DNA of 64,000 nucleotides from Brachionus plicatilis (GCA_010279815.1 QEOQ01000165.1:801638-865637); one strand, 5' to 3'. Shown: positions 1 through 11,995, counted from the first letter of the stretch. Made by a program: numbers and translations. Notes: generated by a model not told the origin, from the letters alone.

Positions 1-1121
1 ACTCAGCCCCCTGTCACTTGACTAAGAGTGTAAAAGATGAATAGCAAGTGAATGGTATTGTCACCAATTTTATTCCACCGCGCATGACTAATTTATTACA
101 ACCAGCCGATGTTTGCTGGTTTGCTTCAATTAAAAAAAAAAAAATTACAATAAATGGAAAAAATGGTTTTTGGTAACACAAAATCTCCAGTATGTGTAAA
201 TGAGAATGAGCCAAGAAACGCCAATTTTGTTTCAAAATGATAAAAATCAAAATTTGAAACAACGAGGTAAGAGACCAGATAGTCCGAATACTATATAAAA
301 AAAAAATTGAAGCAAAAAATGCTTCAAAACAAAATAAAAATTTAACCAATGACTAATTATAAAATATTTTTTTAATCGATTAGACAATTTTTCAATTTTA
401 AAATTTTTTTCTAACTTTTAAAGCCGCGCTTAAATCATTTTTCATAATTTTTATAAAAAAAAATGATTTAAATCATTTTTTTAATTTTTTATTTTTTCTA
501 TTTTTTCTAATTTTAGTCACAGCGTCTAAACCAAAATCCTAAGATTAGATTTATCATTGTCCTTAATAATAGATGCCGCATAAAAATTCAAATTTTATTT
601 TACAGCGCAGCTTTATTTTTTAATTCTTAGCAATAAAAGCCGCTCTTAAAACCAAAGAGACCGGATAAATGCACGGGTTAATCAATAGGGTTGGGTTAAC
701 ATGGGAGAGATGGTACGGGATGCATGCACTTAAAATCAATTTTGGGTTTAACTGCATGCAATACCGCGCAAGGGTATACGGTATACTAGAAATTTACTTT
801 TTAAATTACGACCCCCCACCTTTTTATTTTAACCCCGTGAGGTAGTAAACAAGACATTACGGTAATTGACATTAAATACAAAAAAAATAAAATGTTTTTA
901 TTTGGTTCCTAATTTAGTATTTTAGTTTTTTAATTACACATTTTTGTTATTTAAAAATATTAAACGCGATTTTGCTACAGTTTTTGCTGCAAACTTCACC
1001 ACCGCTTTTTTTAAACATTTTATTTGATAAGTTTTTGTTATATTTTTAAGAAATATTGAAAAAAAAAATTACAAATTTTTATTAAAAAAAATTAAATAAA
1101 ATAAATTTATTTTTGTTTCAG
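1..1121. other. AT-rich sequence upstream of PPP1R37-like exon, no gene recognised
   Basis: No reading frame here resembles a known protein; the 111-codon minus-strand frame at 14-349 is AT-rich low-complexity translation. The last bases (about 1105-1121) form a T-rich tract ending in CAG, a good splice acceptor for the exon that follows, so this is at least partly intron of the PPP1R37-like gene. Its 5' coding exon(s), expected to carry the N-terminal part before the EKLD segment, were not identified here and may lie outside the window. Short palindromes (GCATGC twice near 720-760, GTATAC near 774-784) are present but not interpretable. Confidence 0.6.
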
Positions 1122-2095
1122 ATGAAAAGCTTGACTCAAAACAAATGGAATCAATAGAAGAAATTTTTAAGCGCTTGTCATTCAAAACCATTGACTTGGA
1201 GTCGTCACAATTCGAGGACGACACCACAGGTGCTATACTTTTCGAAATTCTAGACTACTACGACACATGCGAAAGACTAATATTATCAAACGTTAAAGGC
1301 TTTGGTTTGTTTGGCTGGCAGGAATTGTCCAAGTACATCAAAAAGAGTGCAACTGTTGAGACCATTGAACTTAGACACCAAATATTCACCGAACTAATCT
1401 ATTTCACCTATTTGGCTAGATCGTTTCGGTTCGCACAAAGCTTGAAAGTTGTTCACTTGGAAAATTCGAATATAAACAGCCGATTTTTGTCCATTCTAAG
1501 TACAGCTCTAAGGGACAATGAAAAAATAAAAGAACTCTATTTGTGTGATAACAAAATTCAGCCTCAAGACGGCCATTCGATTGCCAGCATAATCAAAGAA
1601 AACAAGTACCTGGAGCTGATTGACTTGAAAAACAATAATCTACAGGATGCTGGACTTGCCAAAATTTGCACTAGCCTCAGTGAAAGATCGGATGCGAATT
1701 CGACCAAGTCTGGTCTAAAGAGTCTTTGCATTGCCAACAATAGCATCACGACAATGGGCTGCACTTATTTGTGCAAAGCTTTGATTCACAATTGTACCTT
1801 GACTAATTTGAACATAAGTAACAACTCTTTGACAAATGAGTCCATTTTTGAGCTCAAAGATGCATTGATTGTAAATAAAAAAATTGAGTGTTTGATATTG
1901 AACAAAGTAAGAATCACGGATGAGGGGGTGATTGCGTTAGCCGAATACATTGCAGAGACACGGGTGCTGAAGCGGCTGGATCTCAGAGAGAACGACATTC
2001 GTCTTGGAGGTTTGATGGCTCTGGCCTCGTCAATTAAATTCAATAGTACTGTGGATAGAATTGATTTGGACAGGGAACCAAAAAAAGAGAACAGT
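1122..2095 (+). CDS. PPP1R37: PPP1R37-like LRR protein phosphatase 1 regulator, internal exon
   Basis: Exon between a T-rich CAG acceptor (1119-1121) and a GTAGGT donor (2096); it enters with two bases of a split codon and leaves in phase 0. It opens EKLDSKQMESIEEIFKRLSF, closely matching the start of the leucine-rich-repeat region of vertebrate PPP1R37 as I remember it, and ends with LDLRENDIRLGGLMALASS and DLDREPKKE, hallmarks of that family. Between them are about nine degenerate ribonuclease-inhibitor-type LRRs (LYLCDNKIQ, LIDLKNNNLQD, LNISNNSLTNE, LDLREND). Family knowledge: PPP1R37 binds protein phosphatase 1 and inhibits its activity. The first visible ATG (1145) is internal, because the family match extends upstream of it in frame, so the true start lies further 5'. 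The reading frame continues past 2095 only into intron. Confidence 0.88.
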
Positions 2096-2118
2096 GTAGG
2101 TTTTTTTTACTTTTAATA

Positions 2119-4741
2119 CAGTATTGATACAATTTTTTTTGTACCATAATTTACATGAAATTACGGGACTTGTGCAAAAAGTAAAATTCTGGAAAATACT
2201 TTTTTATTATTTTTAATAATAGTTGATCTTTTTAATTGAATTTATGAGTTAAATTCGAAATTTAAAATTCTAATTTTTGTCTTTATTCTAAATTGAAGTA
2301 AAAATTAAAATAAAAAATTCGATTTAATAATAGTTATATTGGATTCGATAATAGTTAATTTTTTCAATTGAATTTTTGGGAAAAAAATTGAGGCTTTAAA
2401 ATTTGAAAAGAATTTTATGTAAAAAAGTACTTAAAATTCAATTTTTCCTTTTTTTCCAATAACCACTATAATTTGATTAATAATTTTTTTTCAAAAAATT
2501 AAAATGTTTTCTTTCAATGATTGATTTAAAGTACATGAAATTCAAAACCTAGGTACTGTCTTTATTTCGAATTAAAAAAAAAACTAAAGAAATAAAAGAA
2601 AAAAATAAAACCAGGGATTTTGGCAAGTTGAAGTTTAGGATCAATTTTTAAATTTTTGATGCTAAAAAGGATCAAATCAAACTAAAACTATAAAATAAAT
2701 TTTGATATTGCATAGTTAATTTTTTTATTTAACACAGTATGTAATCTAATTTTTGAAACACAAAAGAGTTTTAAGTGATAACTGTGAAGAAATTCTTTAA
2801 AATATAAATGAAAATTTAAATATTTTTTAACTACAAAATACCTCTACTATTTTCATGATAAAAAAAAACAAACATATTTTTTCTAATTGATTTTTAATTG
2901 ATTTTTCAAAAATCTTCATTTGAAAATTTTAATGACAAAATTAAAATCCACATTGAGTTTTCCTAATTATTGCTCAAACAAACGCCATAAATGATATTTT
3001 AATTTAAATTAAAATTTATTACAGCGAAACAAAGTTAAATTTTGAATTGTAAAATTTCAAAATATTGATTAATATTTAATTTTTGCTTCGGATAGCAATT
3101 CATATAATTTTTTTATCTAGTTAAAGATTAAACAAATTATTGTTTAATAGAGTTAAGTCATTTAATATTAAAAAATTGATTAAAAAGACTTTTTATTTTA
3201 ATTCTAAGTTTTAAAATTTTGATTTGAAATTTAAATTTGATTATAAACTTCAATTTTTCCTTGTTTTTTTTAAAAAAATTTTTTTCTATGGAAATATTTG
3301 TGTTCTTTTATGATTTTGGTATAAATTAACTATATGTACATGTTCCATCATATCTTATGTTCTGAAAGAGATACAACATTTTATTTGGTCGTTTTTACAG
3401 CATCCAATATTATACAATTTTTATATTAGAATTAAAAGTCAAAAAATTGGTTGATTAGGATTTAAATCCGAAGATTTTTTATTTAATCTTGGTTAAATAA
3501 ATAATAATTAAAATTTACAAAAGGCACGTGGCAACTTCTTTTTGACAATTGTTTTTTCACGAGTTTTTTTATTGTATATTTTTATTTTTTGAAAAATTTA
3601 AAATTTTTGAATAAGTTTCTGTATTAATTAATTTTTAAGATTTTCAAAAAAAAAATGAAGTTTAAAAAAATATTTGTCATTAAGCAAAATTAATGTGAAT
3701 TTTTTTTTATTTAATAAAGAAAAAATATTAAAGTGTTATTTATTTATTTAATTGGTCAACAAAAAATTAGTCAATTAAATGTATGAATCGTAAATTAAAA
3801 TTATTAGTAGTAATTTATTAAATCAAATTTTTTTCATTAATTTACTAAGAATTAACATTTTGAGTTAAAAAAATTTTCTTAAAAAAATTTTTTTTTTATA
3901 AATTCAATTAAAAATACTTTTTAAATCATCAAAATTATTCCAGAAACGATTATTATGGAATTGACCATATATTAATTGATAAGTATAATAAACATTTTGA
4001 TCGGCAAATTGAAGTTTCAGATCAAATTTTAAGATCAAAACGATCATTTAAAATTTTAAAACTTAAATAATCTAATGATTTTGATAATTTTTAAAAAATA
4101 AATACTAAACATTACTAGACATGTTATGTCTAAAAATGGTTCATTATCAAATTAACATCAAAATGATTGATCTCTAATTTATTTAACAAAAACAATCAAT
4201 AGTTTAAATAATTCAAGTTAAGTTAATTCACAAATTCTAATTTATAACTTTTATATCCATTCATTCAAACTGAAACTATTTTATTTTACCATTTATATGA
4301 ATTTTTAAATTTTAAAACAGTAAATTTTTTTGTCTTGAAAAGTAAGTTTTCATTTAAATCAACTAAAATTTTTGAATCTATTAAAGCTCAATAAAAAAGG
4401 ACATTTAAAATTTTAAATATGAAAGTAAACTTGACATGACATGTCAAGTAATTTCTTTGGAAAAAATTTATTTTTTCTCTTTTATTAAAAAAAATATTAC
4501 AATTTATATTTTGATCTTTTGATCTTGATCTCAAACTTCAATTTGCCTTTTGATCAGTATTTAATTTATAATGTTAGCAAAAATTTAAACATTAAAAATA
4601 AAATCTATTAATTTGTAATGAAATGTATTATTAACTAAAATATTTGGGAATATGGAATGGAATTTTTACTTTTTGCCAAATTATTTTTTTTTAAAATTTC
4701 CCGTATTTTTTTGGTCAAAACATAAATTCGTATCAGTACTG
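2119..4741. mobile_element. 2.6-kb Tc1/mariner-type non-autonomous element filling the PPP1R37-like intron
   Basis: The left end, TA followed by CAGTATTGATAC (2117-2130), is matched in inverted orientation by GTATCAGTACTG followed by TA (4730-4743). Similarity continues inward for roughly 80 bp (ACGGGA, GCAAAAAGTAAAA on both arms). CAGT termini and a TA target duplication are typical of Tc1/mariner elements. No transposase frame is visible, so it is non-autonomous. Removing the element and one TA leaves an intron of about 84 bp (2096-2118 joined to 4744-4804), close to the short introns of the neurexin gene. Confidence 0.75.
3983..4562. mobile_element. Nested inverted-repeat element (GGCAAATTGAAG termini)
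   Basis: Inverted repeats around 3995-4050 and 4510-4562 share GGCAAATTGAAGTTT followed by AGATCAA, and the interior is AT-rich with no coding. It lies within the larger 2119-4741 element. A related stretch in the opposite orientation lies in neurexin intron 5 (about 37600-37800). A third, weaker relative begins near 2628. Confidence 0.5.
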
Positions 4742-4804
4742 TAAGCTCTGAATGTCTCGTTTCTAAAATGTTTTTTTTATTGTTTAAAGTTTTATTTTTT
4801 CAAG

Positions 4805-5584
4805 ATAAAAGACAGCATTGAAACATCCAAGCGCCTAATCCAAGATATAAACGAGTGCTGTTTGAAAAATCGCCGAGAAAGAGAAAGATATGAATCATTG
4901 AAAAAAAGTAGCCAGCATGTGGACGAAGATGATGACTATGTTAAATTACAATACTCTAATGAACTATGCAAATCACCGTCTACTGAAAATAACAGCTCGA
5001 CAAGTTCGGTGAACTTGAGTGGCGAAGAGGACATTGACATAATTGCCAAAGACGATGAGCTCCTTAGGAAAATTCTCAATCGCACTTATCACACAAACAG
5101 TCCAAACTTGCTCTCACCAATTCACCCAAACGAGGAAATTATTAATTTGTTCAATATTGAAAATGGTAATTTTGAGGATCAGGTAGACCAAAACAAAAAA
5201 GAGTCCATCGAAGAATTTCAATTCATAGAACAGGATTTGTCACTAAACCCTGCTGATTTTGAAAAAATTATATGCAAGTCAACACCATTGAATTTTAACC
5301 AGAACTCAAGTAATCAAGCAAATTTGTGCAAAAAACGTCTTGATTTTGAACTAGTGGAAGTCAATGATTTAATGAATGAATTGATTGACAAAATAGAGAG
5401 AGAGTTAGATTTAGATAGTTATTTGTTAGATACTTCCAACAATTGTTTGCCAAATAATACAGAATTTCCCACGCCTGAATCCACGCCACCTGTTCTGAAG
5501 CAAAGTCACAGAGAACCATTGTTTGCCAGCCAGCTCACCAAAAGTCAATTGAGCGAAGAATTGTCAAACCAAATACTTCTATGA
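4805..5584 (+). CDS. PPP1R37: PPP1R37-like protein, last coding exon
   Basis: Acceptor TTTTTCAAG (4796-4804); enters in phase 0 directly after the 2095 donor and ends at TGA 5582-5584. It opens IKDSIETSKRLIQDINECC, matching the helix that follows DREPKKE in PPP1R37 (family pattern SFIETQKALLAEIQ). A long acidic, Ser/Asn-rich tail follows with no recognisable fold and ends KSQLSEELSNQILL. PPP1R37 also has a long disordered C-terminus, though much longer in vertebrates. A KKRLDF stretch near 5330-5347 loosely resembles an RVxF PP1-docking motif, with Leu at the Val position, so docking there is only a suggestion. An in-frame TTG at 4862 is not a start; the exon extends upstream of it. With the preceding exon at least 583 residues are encoded in the window. 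Confidence 0.85.
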   Translation: MKDSIETSKRLIQDINECCLKNRRERERYESLKKSSQHVDEDDDYVKLQYSNELCKSPSTENNSSTSSVNLSGEEDIDIIAKDDELLRKILNRTYHTNSPNLLSPIHPNEEIINLFNIENGNFEDQVDQNKKESIEEFQFIEQDLSLNPADFEKIICKSTPLNFNQNSSNQANLCKKRLDFELVEVNDLMNELIDKIERELDLDSYLLDTSNNCLPNNTEFPTPESTPPVLKQSHREPLFASQLTKSQLSEELSNQILL

Positions 5585-5822
5585 TTAAATTTTAAATGGG
5601 ATTCTGAATTTTGTTTTGTTGAGATTATTGATTCAGACCAAGGTTAGCTCAAAAAGAAATCAAAAGTCAAATTTATAAAATTTTATATTTTACCAGAATT
5701 TTTTTCTAAACAAATATTAATTGGATCAGGTGACTTACTTTTATATTTAAATACAAATAGTATATTTATTGTTAATTTTTTTGTTAGCTTTTTTTTTATT
5801 CATAAAAGTATTTATTTGTTTT

Positions 5823-5828
5823 AATAAA
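5823..5828 (+). terminator. Candidate poly(A) signal of PPP1R37-like gene
   Basis: First clear AATAAA, about 240 bp after the TGA. The sequence is so AT-rich that such hexamers occur by chance. Confidence 0.35.
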
Positions 5829-6697
5829 AATTGATGATTTAATCGTAATGCAAAATTTAAACTAAGTTGAAATTCAAAATGTTCATAATAATAAAATAAA
5901 TTTTATAAAAAATGTGAAGAAACTAAAGAGAAAAAAAATTCAAAATGCAAAAAAACTAATACAAAATTAAATTTTATAATATGGTTTAAATAAAAAAAGG
6001 GAATTAGAAAAAAAGAGTTTGATTTATATTTCGTAAGTCGTTTACTCAGCAAAAAATTTTTGACAGAAACTCACTTTATATAATCGAAATTTTCTTTATA
6101 ATTAATAGATAAATTAGTCAAGTTTTTTAATATAAGAATAATATGGGATAAATATTTTTATTATCAAATTATTCAGAATTTGGCATCAGATTTTTACTCA
6201 AAATCGTAATCTATCATCAAAATAGGAATTTTACCATCAAAATTAAATTTTAGTCATCAAAAATATTTTTTTACAAAAAATAACAAATAACTTAGCAAAA
6301 TATTTTTTTTAAATAAATTTTTTTTTCTCTGAATCAAATTAAAAAAATTACGCAACAAAAAAAATATATAGAACATTTAATTAAAATTTTACTTCCAAAT
6401 TTAATTATTTTTAAATGAATTAAAAATACATTAAATAATATGTTTTAGAGATTATTTTAAAATTTTTTGTAAAAATTACGGAATTTTAAATATGATTTAT
6501 TAATAATTATACCAGGAGTTTTGCAAACAAATAATTGTATATTTTATTTTCAATCAACATTTTTCAATTCAAAATTCAAATTAAACCAAGAGTTAGTTTA
6601 AAAAAGCCCAAGATTCGAATTTAAAAAAAAATTAGAAAAAATTTTTTTAGATTTTAGAAATAATATAAGTGTACCTTACAGATATCAGCTGATGTAA

Positions 6698-6871
6698 ATA
6701 AAAATAATTGGTTATAATATAGGAGAATTGTATGTGATTGCTGAAGATATTCAAAAAGTTAGTTGCATACAAACATTATATATTGCTGTTCAGAAAAATT
6801 TACTAAAATTCCTGATAATGCAAGGACACTTCATGTTGGTGAAAAAAACAACTCGTGATTTATTAAGATAG
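6698..6871 (+). pseudogene. Unidentified coding-like remnant inside a weak inverted-repeat element
   Basis: An open frame of about 55 codons (from YNIGELYVIAEDIQKVSC onward, to TAG 6869-6871) has a less biased composition than its surroundings. It sits between weak inverted repeats near 6220-6270 and 7080-7130. It has no start codon context and no family I recognise. It may be a fragment of a transposon-encoded protein, or chance. Confidence 0.2.
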
Positions 6872-8739
6872 CTTTATTTGATCTTTTATATATTTTAATT
6901 TATTTTGGTTATAATAATTTTTTTGTTTAATGATAAAAAAATTTTGATGAATATTTTCTACTTAATCAATCTAAATTTTCGTGTATTTTGATGATGAATT
7001 TTTTTTATTGATATAAATTTTAAAAAACTAGGTGATTAAAACCAAAATATTTTTGTGATAAATTAAATTTTTTTGATGTTATTTACTCAATTTTTTGATG
7101 ATTAATTTTAGATATTTGATGGTATAATAAATAGCACCCGAATAATATTATTTATTCTGTCTTTTTATTTTATTTTTTTAATTTCTCTCAGAAAAAAATT
7201 AACAAAACGTTCATTTAAATTCAATTTATATTTTTTTTTCTAGGTTAATTTTCTTTTAAAACTTTCGGCATTAATTGAAAATAATAATAATAATAATAAA
7301 AATTAAAAAAATTTACTACTTTTAGGTAAATTCCAATGATCATATCAACAATTTAAATCTGTTTATTTATGAGTCATTAAAATCGATACCACAAAACTTT
7401 AATTGAATACCCCAAAATTTTAATATTGACCCCCAAATATTAAATAAAATTCTCCAATTATTAAGATTATACATAAAAAATTAATTAACACCAAATTAAA
7501 AAAAAACACTTATTTTTATTTATTTATACTTATTTGATTAAAACTTCACTTTTTATTAAAAATTGAATCCTAATATATAAACAAAAAAAATACTCCAATT
7601 TTTTATCTTTTACACTTAATAATTGAATTTTCTTTAATTAATATAATTTTGGAAATATAAAAAACAGCTTTTTCTTAAAATTAAATAAAATGTCTAGTTC
7701 AGTCAGCATTTTAGAAAACTAATTTAATGATACATCCGAATACGCTCAAGCGTTACCAAAAAACAAGAGAATTGTTATTAATATCTCCAATAATGTGAGT
7801 CACTGGATGAATTTAAAAGATTAAATTAAAAACCATCAATTTAATAACATTTCTTGGAGTTTTCATAGGGCCATTTAAATCGATACCACAAAACTTTAAT
7901 AGAATACCCCAAAAAACGCTACTGGGCTTGTCCAAACAAATGTGGAAAAATTAAAAAATTTAGTGTCACAGGTAAAAAAAAGTTGTTTTTTTTTGTGGTT
8001 ATTCTAATAAAACTGGGGAAAAAACTTAAAAATTTGTGGTGTTCGAACTAAATTTCTCTTTATTTATTTATTTTCTAATGAATTTTCTTCTTTTTTTAAA
8101 ATTGATTTTAAATTTAACACAGCTTTAAAAAACCACTTACCAAATTTCCAAAGAAAAAAGGGTCCATTTTTTTGTTGAAACACGGAGAATCCGAAGATAC
8201 ATAAATGTTTTTTGTGGATTTTCGAACTCAAAAGACAGAGTTAAATTAAAAAATTTTTTACCCAAAATTGGCTCTGAAAATTGCAAAAGCTGACGTATCA
8301 CCTAAATCAACTTTCTACAAATACTCTGCAAAGTAATTTCATTTATTTATTTGTGTGTGCATTCTTTTTCGAATATTTTGCAGAGGCTGTATCCAGATGA
8401 TGTGATCATTTTACATTTTGGTTGTGTTATTATTTTATATCATTTGTTTTTTTATGTTAGAAAAATAAATTTTAACAGCAGAAAATAATAAAATAAAAAC
8501 AATATTCTTATAGCATTATTTTATTATAGGAAAGAATTAAAATATTAAAGCACGAAAAATAACACCCATAACTTAACGATTTGAATTTTTAAAAATTTAG
8601 CCATCGATTTTATAATTAAGTTGAAATATGAATTTTTTTGAATTTGTTTTGCTAGTTTAACACAGATTGTAAATATAACAAAGCTAATAAAAATCTAAAG
8701 CCTTTGCCGACTTTAAAATTATCAACACTCTTAAATCAT

Positions 8740-8880
8740 GTTAGATCATTTGAGATGTATAACACAGCCAAATGGATTCAAAATAATTTTGTTGTGCTTT
8801 ATGGGGAATTTGTCTATTTGACTTGAATAATATCAAATTTTATCAGTCATAAATTTTTATTGGAATATTATTATTATTAT
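8740..8880 (+). repeat. Dispersed direct repeat, copy 1
   Basis: About 130 bp starting ATCATTTGAGATGTA and containing TGCTTTATGGGGAATTTGTC. It is repeated in the same orientation at 9836-9955, immediately after the transposon at 9030-9833. Confidence 0.7.
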
Positions 8881-9029
8881 TCAAGGTTAATAAACAGGCT
8901 ACCCTTTTATATTTTCAATCCTAATTAACACTTCATTTATTTAATTATTTAAAAATAAAAATATAATATATTTTTTTTTAAATAAATCCAAATTTTACGG
9001 AAAAAAATAAGAAATTTAATATTAATTTA

Positions 9030-9833
9030 TAGTAGTGATTTGACATTTGTGTTTTTACGTAAATTTACGTAAAAATAAAAAAGCCAAAAAATTTGTAAAA
9101 AAACCATTGAATTTCTAATAAAAAAAATAAAAATTTTTTCTTTTTTTTACGTAAATTTACGTAAAAACCATTTTGTGAAATGATAAAAAATAGTAAAATA
9201 TTTTATTAAAGTATTATTAGCAAAAATAAATGTTTAGCTAATTATTTTTCGTTTTATATATCATGGATCTTTCAGTCTCCATGAATTCTTTGCATTTTCC
9301 ATACATTTTTCAAATGTCATTCCCTTAGGCACTTATTTTGTTAAGTTTTCTTTAAAAGAAAATCTTTAATAGTTTTTATTTAAAATCTTAATCTTATTAA
9401 TTTTGCCTTTGATTTCCAGAAATCTTTCTGGTTCTTTTTTTTAAAAAAACCGAATGCTCCATTCGGATTATTCGGTAATTCCTTTTGAATTCTTAGACGA
9501 ACTTGTTCTGTAAAATCTTTTTGTGAATCGTTAATTAAAACTTAGTCAAATTAAAACTTAATTAGAACTTCCTTCTTTAAATTAACTAAAAAATTTTACA
9601 AATTTTTTGCCTATTTTCTTCGTCAGATGAGGCAAGATCAGCTCAGGTCACGTAAATTTACGCAAAAAAAGTAAAATTTGGTAAATTTTTTTTTATATTA
9701 GAAATTAAATGATTTTTTTAGATTTTTCAAATTTTTTGAAAAATTATGAAGAATTGGTCAATTTTTTGTCCTTTTTATTTTTACGTAAATTTACGTTAAT
9801 TAACGTAAAAACACAAATGTCAAATCACTACTG
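9030..9833. mobile_element. 804-bp Tc1/mariner-type MITE with ~65-bp terminal inverted repeats
   Basis: The left arm begins TAGTAGTGATTTGACATTTG and runs through repeated TTTACGTAAATTTACG. The right arm is its inverted copy ending CAAATCACTACTG, followed by TA (9834-9835); TA also precedes the left end (9028-9029). No transposase frame. The termini are related to those at 16925 and 21273 (CAGTGGTGATTTGAC). Confidence 0.8.
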
Positions 9834-9835
9834 TA

Positions 9836-9955
9836 AATCATTTGAGATGTACAGCTAAGTGGATGTCAAAAAAATTTTGTTATGCTTTATGGGGAATTTG
9901 TCTATTAAACTAAATCAAATTTTATCAGTCATAAATTTTAATTGGAATATTCAAG
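9836..9955 (+). repeat. Dispersed direct repeat, copy 2
   Basis: Second copy of the 8740-8880 unit, about 85 percent identical by eye. The MITE at 9030-9833 ends right at its left border, so element and unit may have been duplicated or inserted together. Confidence 0.65.
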
Positions 9956-10115
9956 CTAATTGAGATTTTTGAATTGAGTTTCTGTGGAGTCATTAATAAA
10001 GATTTTAACGAAGAAAACGATACCAGAATATAATACGGAAAGATGAAGGATAGGAAAAAGCCGATATTATTTTCAATCAAATATTTTCTAAGATTAATTA
10101 GTAATCTAAGAAATA

Positions 10116-10235
10116 ATGCAGTCAAAATTGCTAATTTTGATATTTGTTATTTCTCTTGCCATTCTTAAAGCTTCATGTGATAATTGCGCCAAAGTCTATC
10201 AACTCATATACCCCACTTCTCCAACACCCCTATAA
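10116..10235 (+). CDS. Possible short secreted peptide (39 aa)
   Basis: ATG at 10116 opens MQSKLLILIFVISLAILKAS followed by a Cys pair (CDNC) and a Pro/Thr-rich end, TAA at 10233-10235. The first 20 residues look like a good signal peptide, with a hydrophobic core and Ala/Ser before a likely cleavage site. No family is recognised. A TATA-like sequence lies downstream rather than upstream. It could be a small secreted peptide, a first exon whose donor I cannot see, or chance: AT-rich DNA readily encodes Leu/Ile/Phe runs. Confidence 0.25.
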   Translation: MQSKLLILIFVISLAILKASCDNCAKVYQLIYPTSPTPL

Positions 10236-11370
10236 TATATATTCTCTTATCTTATGTTGAATTTGGCCAATTTTAAAAATCAGCCTGTAGCCATATAAAA
10301 CTCTCTCTCTCTCTAGTTTGTTCGATTAATTCTCAATCGAATTCTATTCGGAAACAGAATATTCCTTTAATTGTAATCGCAGAAATTTCACTCTAGTGAT
10401 TCCAGTAGGTTCCAACAAAAAAGTGCTCAAAACAATAAAAAAGATGATAAATTTTTTGATTTTATCATGAAAGCTTTAAGTGGATGATCGTGATTTTTTT
10501 CAGTTTAAATTTTAATCATTAAAACTAAAATAGAAGTTAGTTGTTAGCTTTGTGCTGGAATTTAGTTATAATATTTAAAGGTCAAAAACCACTCTTATCA
10601 TTTATAAAAATTTTCCTATATTTCCCGCACTAGGAATTTTTAATCAATTGAATTTTCAATCCACTAAAATTGAGTTCAAATAACAGGACTTTTTTGTCGC
10701 GAATTATCTTTGCCTCAGCGATAATTAAATCACTAGTTTCCGAAGCAAACTTTCTGTATGAGCTATGTTAGCAGGTTTCAAAGGCACGCGTGTCAATCCG
10801 CTTTGACCAAAATTTCAATTAATTGACTTAGAAATAAATGCAAAATTCAATTTAGTCAAGAATTTGTGGCGTTGTGGCATGATATTAGTATGTTGTTTAA
10901 GAGAGCGCTTCTTTCTTTCTGTGTCTCTTTTTTATAAAATTTAATAAGATAATTAATATAGCGCTCAAATGGAACTTTTTTTTTATTAAAAAATTTCATA
11001 CTTCACACACAGCATATTTTAATGTAATATTAGCTTTTTATCAACAAAGTGTTCGAGAATAGTTTTCTCAACAAAGAACTCTTAGAGTTTTTTTAATTAA
11101 ATCAAGAATCCGAATAAAACTGAGACATGATCCAAATATATTTTTCCAGCACCTGAGATTTAGCTACTTTAGTCTAAATTAATTTTTTTACAATTCGATT
11201 GTAGTTATTTTTTTCTCTATTTTTGGCCTTCTCTTTTTTAGAACAAGTTAATTAATGGCATTATTAATTAAAATATTATGTGGAAATTAATAGAAAAAAA
11301 AATAAAAAATGTTTATTAAAATTCCCAATCCACAATTCGACTATAATACCAAATTAAAAAGTAATTAAAA
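10236..11370. other. Intergenic region with no recognised gene
   Basis: Apart from the TATA-like site there is a moderately complex, less AT-rich stretch (10640-10960) without an open frame. Nothing else is interpretable. Confidence 0.4.
10293..10300 (+). promoter_or_regulatory. TATA-like element before a (CT)n tract
   Basis: CCATATAAAA followed by a CTCTCTCTCTCT run and a stretch less AT-rich than the surroundings (about 10290-10420). It could be a promoter with 5' untranslated sequence for a downstream + strand gene, possibly neurexin, whose coding start is preceded by a splice acceptor and so needs an upstream leader exon. No transcript evidence. Confidence 0.2.
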
Positions 11371-11475
11371 AGTAGACACCAGGACACGTCCGAATGATTC
11401 AAGACCTTTGTTTGAACCCTCATGAAAATTAAATTTTAAATTTTAAATCATTTAACAATTTTTATAAGTCATACG
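11371..11475 (+). repeat. Dispersed 105-bp repeat, copy 1
   Basis: GACACCAGGACACGTCCGAA and the following ~90 bp recur at 14364-14470 in the same orientation with a few differences (CACGTCCGAATGATTCAAGA identical). Confidence 0.8.
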
Positions 11476-11995
11476 TAAAAATTAGAAAAAAAAAATAGAA
11501 TATTAAAATTTTAAATACCAATGGCGAATGGAGTTTTATTACTCAAAGCCATTTTTAAATTTTAAATAAGCTAATTTTAAAAAAATGTATTTTTGGCGGA
11601 GCTGTAAGCTTGACTGACTCTACTCCCTGGTCATATTGGACCTTTCATACTAGTTATAATTTGTAACTAGTCTTGTTGCTAGAATTAGATTTAAACTAAA
11701 CTCGGAGTTACTAGGCTGTATTTATAACTAATAATTGATATGAACTTGGAGACAATTTAGAAAATAGAATGATATTCAAAGGATATATAAGAGAGAATTT
11801 TTTAGATTTGAAAGATTATTTATATTTTTAGCTCAAGGTTTGAGTTTAATAAAGTTTCCAAGACTAGTCTATTCTTTCCAATGCCAAAGTCTAAGTCCAG
11901 TCCTAAGTTAACCGCTAACAATATAATTGTATGTATATTTGGTGCATTTTTTCGTATTTTAATGGAAACTTTCATTCAATATTGAAAAAGTATTG

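Larger units (their letters stand above)
5585..8739. other. Intergenic AT-rich region after PPP1R37-like gene
   Basis: No gene recognised. Two short coding-like remnants are seen: one at 6698-6871 (listed separately), and a Cys-containing pair near 7920-7970 (WACPNKCGKIKKFSVTG, then a GTAAAA donor) and 8185-8290 (VFCGFSNSKDRVKLKNFLP). The second pair could be zinc-binding exons of a decayed gene or transposon, but I cannot identify it. A direct repeat (GATACCACAAAACTTTAAT followed by GAATACCCCAAAA) occurs at about 7382-7424 and 7874-7914. Weak inverted repeats with ACCATCAAA flank 6220-7130. Confidence 0.4.

Noticed and set aside
14..349. 111-codon minus-strand frame
   Set aside because: Phe/Leu/Ile low-complexity translation of AT-rich DNA with no splice or family support.
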